A stretch of 6,770 nt of DNA, from contig JAUTXM010000051.1 in the NCBI GenBank assembly GCA_030838025.1, forward strand, positions 1-6,770, in the 5' to 3' direction. How positions within the stretch are numbered: position 1 is the first letter of the stretch; each line of letters starts with the position of its first letter. Origin of the DNA: Acidimicrobiaceae bacterium. GTDB lineage: Bacteria; Actinomycetota; Acidimicrobiia; Acidimicrobiales; Palsa-688. Of the stretch, positions 5,697-6,770 are shown in pieces. Position numbers and translations under genes: made by a program. The notes beneath the pieces were generated by a model. It worked only from the letters and a program-made list of their open reading frames with translations, ran no database searches and was not told the origin of the DNA.

Positions 5697-5721
5697 CTTC
5701 AGCGCCGCACACGCGCTGAAG
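5697..5721. terminator. 9-bp hairpin after the iron-protein gene
   Basis: CTTCAGCGC (5697-5705) pairs with GCGCTGAAG (5713-5721) around a 7-nt loop, 37 nt after the iron-protein stop. It has no T-tract. It abuts a second, larger hairpin, sharing base 5721, and both stems contain TCAGCG. Confidence 0.5.
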
Positions 5722-5764
5722 GCATCATCAGCGAAGCCGCCTATTGGCCGTCGCTGATGATGCC
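5721..5764. terminator. Perfect 14-bp stem, likely two-way terminator
   Basis: GGCATCATCAGCGA (5721-5734) pairs without mismatch with TCGCTGATGATGCC (5751-5764) around a 16-nt loop that can add a GCC/GGC pair. It lies between the convergent iron-protein and 50-residue genes, so it can act on transcripts from both sides. There is no T-tract. Confidence 0.6.
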
Positions 5765-5830
5765 CTCAGTTACGTCAAGTCGTATTGTCTCGATGGCCAC
5801 AGAGGATTTCTCCTGACCGTGGCCTCGACC

Positions 5831-5983
5831 CTACTCGGGCTTCTGATCCCGGAAGCCGCTGTTGGGGTTCGGCTCGATGATATCGGTCTCGCCGCCCGGG
5901 CGCGCCTTCAGCAAATCACCGCGGGGATCCTGCTGCTGCTGAAGGTCGGACTGGTCCTCGGTGGACACGTGCTCGTCAGCCAT
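5831..5983 (-). CDS. Small hydrophilic protein of unknown function (50 residues)
   Basis: The frame starts at ATG 5983 with an ideal AGGAGG 6 nt upstream (5990-5995), and a plausible promoter lies just before that. The product begins MADEHVSTEDQSDLQQQQ, continues through LLKARPGGETDIIEPNPN and ends SGFRDQKPE. It is acidic, rich in Gln, Asp and Glu, has no Cys, no membrane segment and no signal peptide, and is probably disordered. Codon third positions are mostly G or C, as expected for a real gene here. I do not recognise the family. It is convergent with the iron-protein gene, separated by two hairpins, and divergent from the globin. It could be a regulator, an adaptor or a peptide substrate, but nothing seen decides this; absence of Cys argues against a lanthipeptide-like or methanobactin-like precursor. 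Confidence 0.72.
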   Translation of the reverse strand: MADEHVSTEDQSDLQQQQDPRGDLLKARPGGETDIIEPNPNSGFRDQKPE

Positions 5984-5989
5984 TTCGCT

Positions 5990-5995
5990 CCTCCT
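5990..5995 (-). promoter_or_regulatory. Strong ribosome-binding site of the 50-residue gene
   Basis: AGGAGG on the minus strand is 6 nt before the ATG at 5983. It decides the start and rules against a longer form from 6031, which would place this site inside the coding region. Confidence 0.8.
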
Positions 5996-6008
5996 GTGGA
6001 TTGGATAG

Positions 6009-6038
6009 GTAATAAGTACCCCAACTGCCAATGCTCAA
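6009..6038 (-). promoter_or_regulatory. Putative housekeeping promoter of the 50-residue gene
   Basis: On the minus strand TTGAGC (6033-6038) and TATTAC (6009-6014) are separated by 18 nt and match -35 and -10 boxes at four of six positions each. The stretch is AT-rich against its surroundings. Transcription would start near 6002, giving a leader of about 19 nt with the AGGAGG well placed. Confidence 0.5.
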
Positions 6039-6079
6039 TCCCCCTGGCGCTATCTAGCTGACACGTCGCCGGAGCAAGG

Positions 6080-6089
6080 CGGGATCCCG
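6080..6089. repeat. 10-bp palindrome CGGGATCCCG, copy 2
   Basis: Identical to the copy at 5686-5695 and 394 nt from it. It lies about 65 nt upstream of the presumed transcription start of the 50-residue gene. Confidence 0.35.
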
Positions 6090-6287
6090 TGATCGGGCTG
6101 CTTGACCACTCCCCTCGCCCACGCCTTTCGTCCTGCGTGGGGCCATTCGTGCGTTCCATCGAACTCTGCGATATGAGCCTCGCTCTGCCGCAATCATGTG
6201 CCGACGCGATCAAGGGCGTCGGGACGTGGCGTTGCGGCGCTACGACTTGGCACGGCGCCCGGTCCGGCTAGTTCGGCTCCCGCGGCC

Positions 6288-6301
6288 CTGAGCGGGCTCA
6301 G
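6288..6301. promoter_or_regulatory. Palindrome CTGAGCGGGCTCAG upstream of the globin
   Basis: Perfect 6-bp arms surround a central GG, 63 nt before the globin GTG. Size and position would suit an operator, but no regulator family can be assigned. Confidence 0.35.
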
Positions 6302-6364
6302 ACAGATCGTCGGGCCGCCACCGTTCCTGTATGGGCGAACGAGTACGCGCGCGAGCATGGGTCG

Positions 6365-6770
6365 GTGACGCAGTCGATCTACGAAGCGGCGGGCGGTCGG
6401 CAACGTTTTCTCGACCTGGCTCATGCGTGGCACGCGCGATGCCTGGCGGACCGGGTGGTGAGCCACGCGTTCTCACATGGCTTCCATCCCCAGCACGCAG
6501 AGCGCCTCGCTGCCTACTGGGCTGAGGCGCTGGGGGGACCATCGGAGTACACCGACGCGATGGGCGACCAGTCCAGTGTTGTCCGCGTGCACTCGGGAAA
6601 CGGTGAGCACCTGGAGATGGACGAGCGAGCGCAAGCTTGCTTCGCGCAGGCCCTCGATGACGCAGGCCTCCCGGACGACCCTCGCCTGCGATCGACCCTC
6701 AAGGCATACTTTCGGTGGGCGACCGCGGCAATGTCAGCTCACCCGGGGTCGGTGGACGACGTCCCCGCCG
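6365..6770 (+). CDS. Group II truncated hemoglobin-like globin (3' end cut by window edge)
   Basis: The frame starts at GTG 6365 (reads MTQSIYEAAGG) and is open to the window end, 135 residues. Family landmarks are AHAWHARCLAD (19-29), FSHGFHPQHAERLAAYWAEA (36-55, with the conserved GG following), RVHSGNGEH (74-82, His76 being the likely heme-binding proximal His), ACFAQALDDAGL (91-102) and AYFRWAT (114-120). These belong to a subgroup of group II truncated hemoglobins common in actinobacteria. Such proteins bind heme and O2 or NO and are thought to act in oxygen chemistry or NO protection. Little appears to be missing, as SVDDVPA resembles the usual near-terminal segment. The Trp expected at G8 of classical group II globins is not evident. 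No strong ribosome-binding site precedes the GTG, but no other start exists in the frame after the TAG at 6269-6271. Confidence 0.85.
   Translation, partial: MTQSIYEAAGGRQRFLDLAHAWHARCLADRVVSHAFSHGFHPQHAERLAAYWAEALGGPSEYTDAMGDQSSVVRVHSGNGEHLEMDERAQACFAQALDDAGLPDDPRLRSTLKAYFRWATAAMSAHPGSVDDVPA

Larger units (their letters stand above)
6039..6364. other. Stretch without a recognised gene, upstream of the globin
   Basis: No reading frame here has both a credible start and a recognisable product. It holds a 7-bp inverted repeat CCCACGC/GCGTGGG (6118-6124 and 6135-6141, 10-nt loop), the second CGGGATCCCG palindrome and a 6-2-6 palindrome at 6288-6301. The globin frame stays open back to 6272 without an ATG, GTG or TTG start before 6365. 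Part of this stretch must hold the globin promoter, but no convincing boxes are seen. Confidence 0.5.

Noticed and set aside
5744..6061. Plus-strand frame of 105 codons with a hydrophobic stretch
   Set aside because: It begins inside the 14-bp stem and lies opposite the 50-residue gene, whose ribosome-binding site and promoter are far better.
1..6770. CRISPR array, insertion sequence, integrase or prophage genes
   Set aside because: No regularly spaced repeats, transposase or integrase motifs, or phage structural proteins were seen on either strand.

Overview
The window is very GC-rich DNA with compact genes, GTG as well as ATG starts, and short gaps that often hold GC hairpins without T-tracts. 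This suggests a high-GC actinobacterium, possibly an Acidimicrobiia-like lineage; that placement is inference from composition and protein style, not a database result. Nothing clearly marks a prophage, transposon, CRISPR array or plasmid.

Layout. (1) Positions 1-1610 read as a minus-strand operon of three genes: a 57-residue single-pass membrane protein, a Rossmann-fold saccharopine-dehydrogenase-like oxidoreductase starting 3 nt after it, and a proline-rich protein starting 15 nt further on and running off the left edge. The tandem GC repeats at the left edge code for the proline-rich part. (2) Divergent to this, 1789-2790 encodes a solitary beta-class (SPPY) DNA methyltransferase with no restriction enzyme beside it. 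Two strong inverted repeats follow it, between it and the next, convergent gene. (3) Two minus-strand genes follow: a tandemly duplicated dimeric-alpha/beta-barrel-like protein (2957-3538) and a membrane-anchored protein of unknown function (3665-4336). (4) A 279-nt divergent control region (4337-4615) holds an 11-nt tandem repeat, a perfect 9-bp inverted repeat and a 12-nt palindrome. (5) 4616-5659 encodes a heme-oxygenase-like non-heme iron protein with what looks like a complete dinuclear iron ligand set. (6) Two abutting hairpins separate it from a convergent gene for a 50-residue hydrophilic protein, which has an excellent Shine-Dalgarno site and a plausible promoter. (7) After about 380 nt without a recognised gene, a group II truncated-hemoglobin-like gene starts at a GTG and runs off the right edge, almost complete.

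How the genes relate. The left operon, the methyltransferase and the two middle minus-strand genes look like ordinary chromosomal genes with no obvious shared pathway. The right third is the most interesting: an oxygen-activating iron-protein family, an orphan small protein and an oxygen-binding globin family lie within about 2.2 kb, with structured DNA between them. A functional link is only an inference from proximity. The three genes are not one operon, because the small gene is convergent to the iron protein and divergent from the globin.
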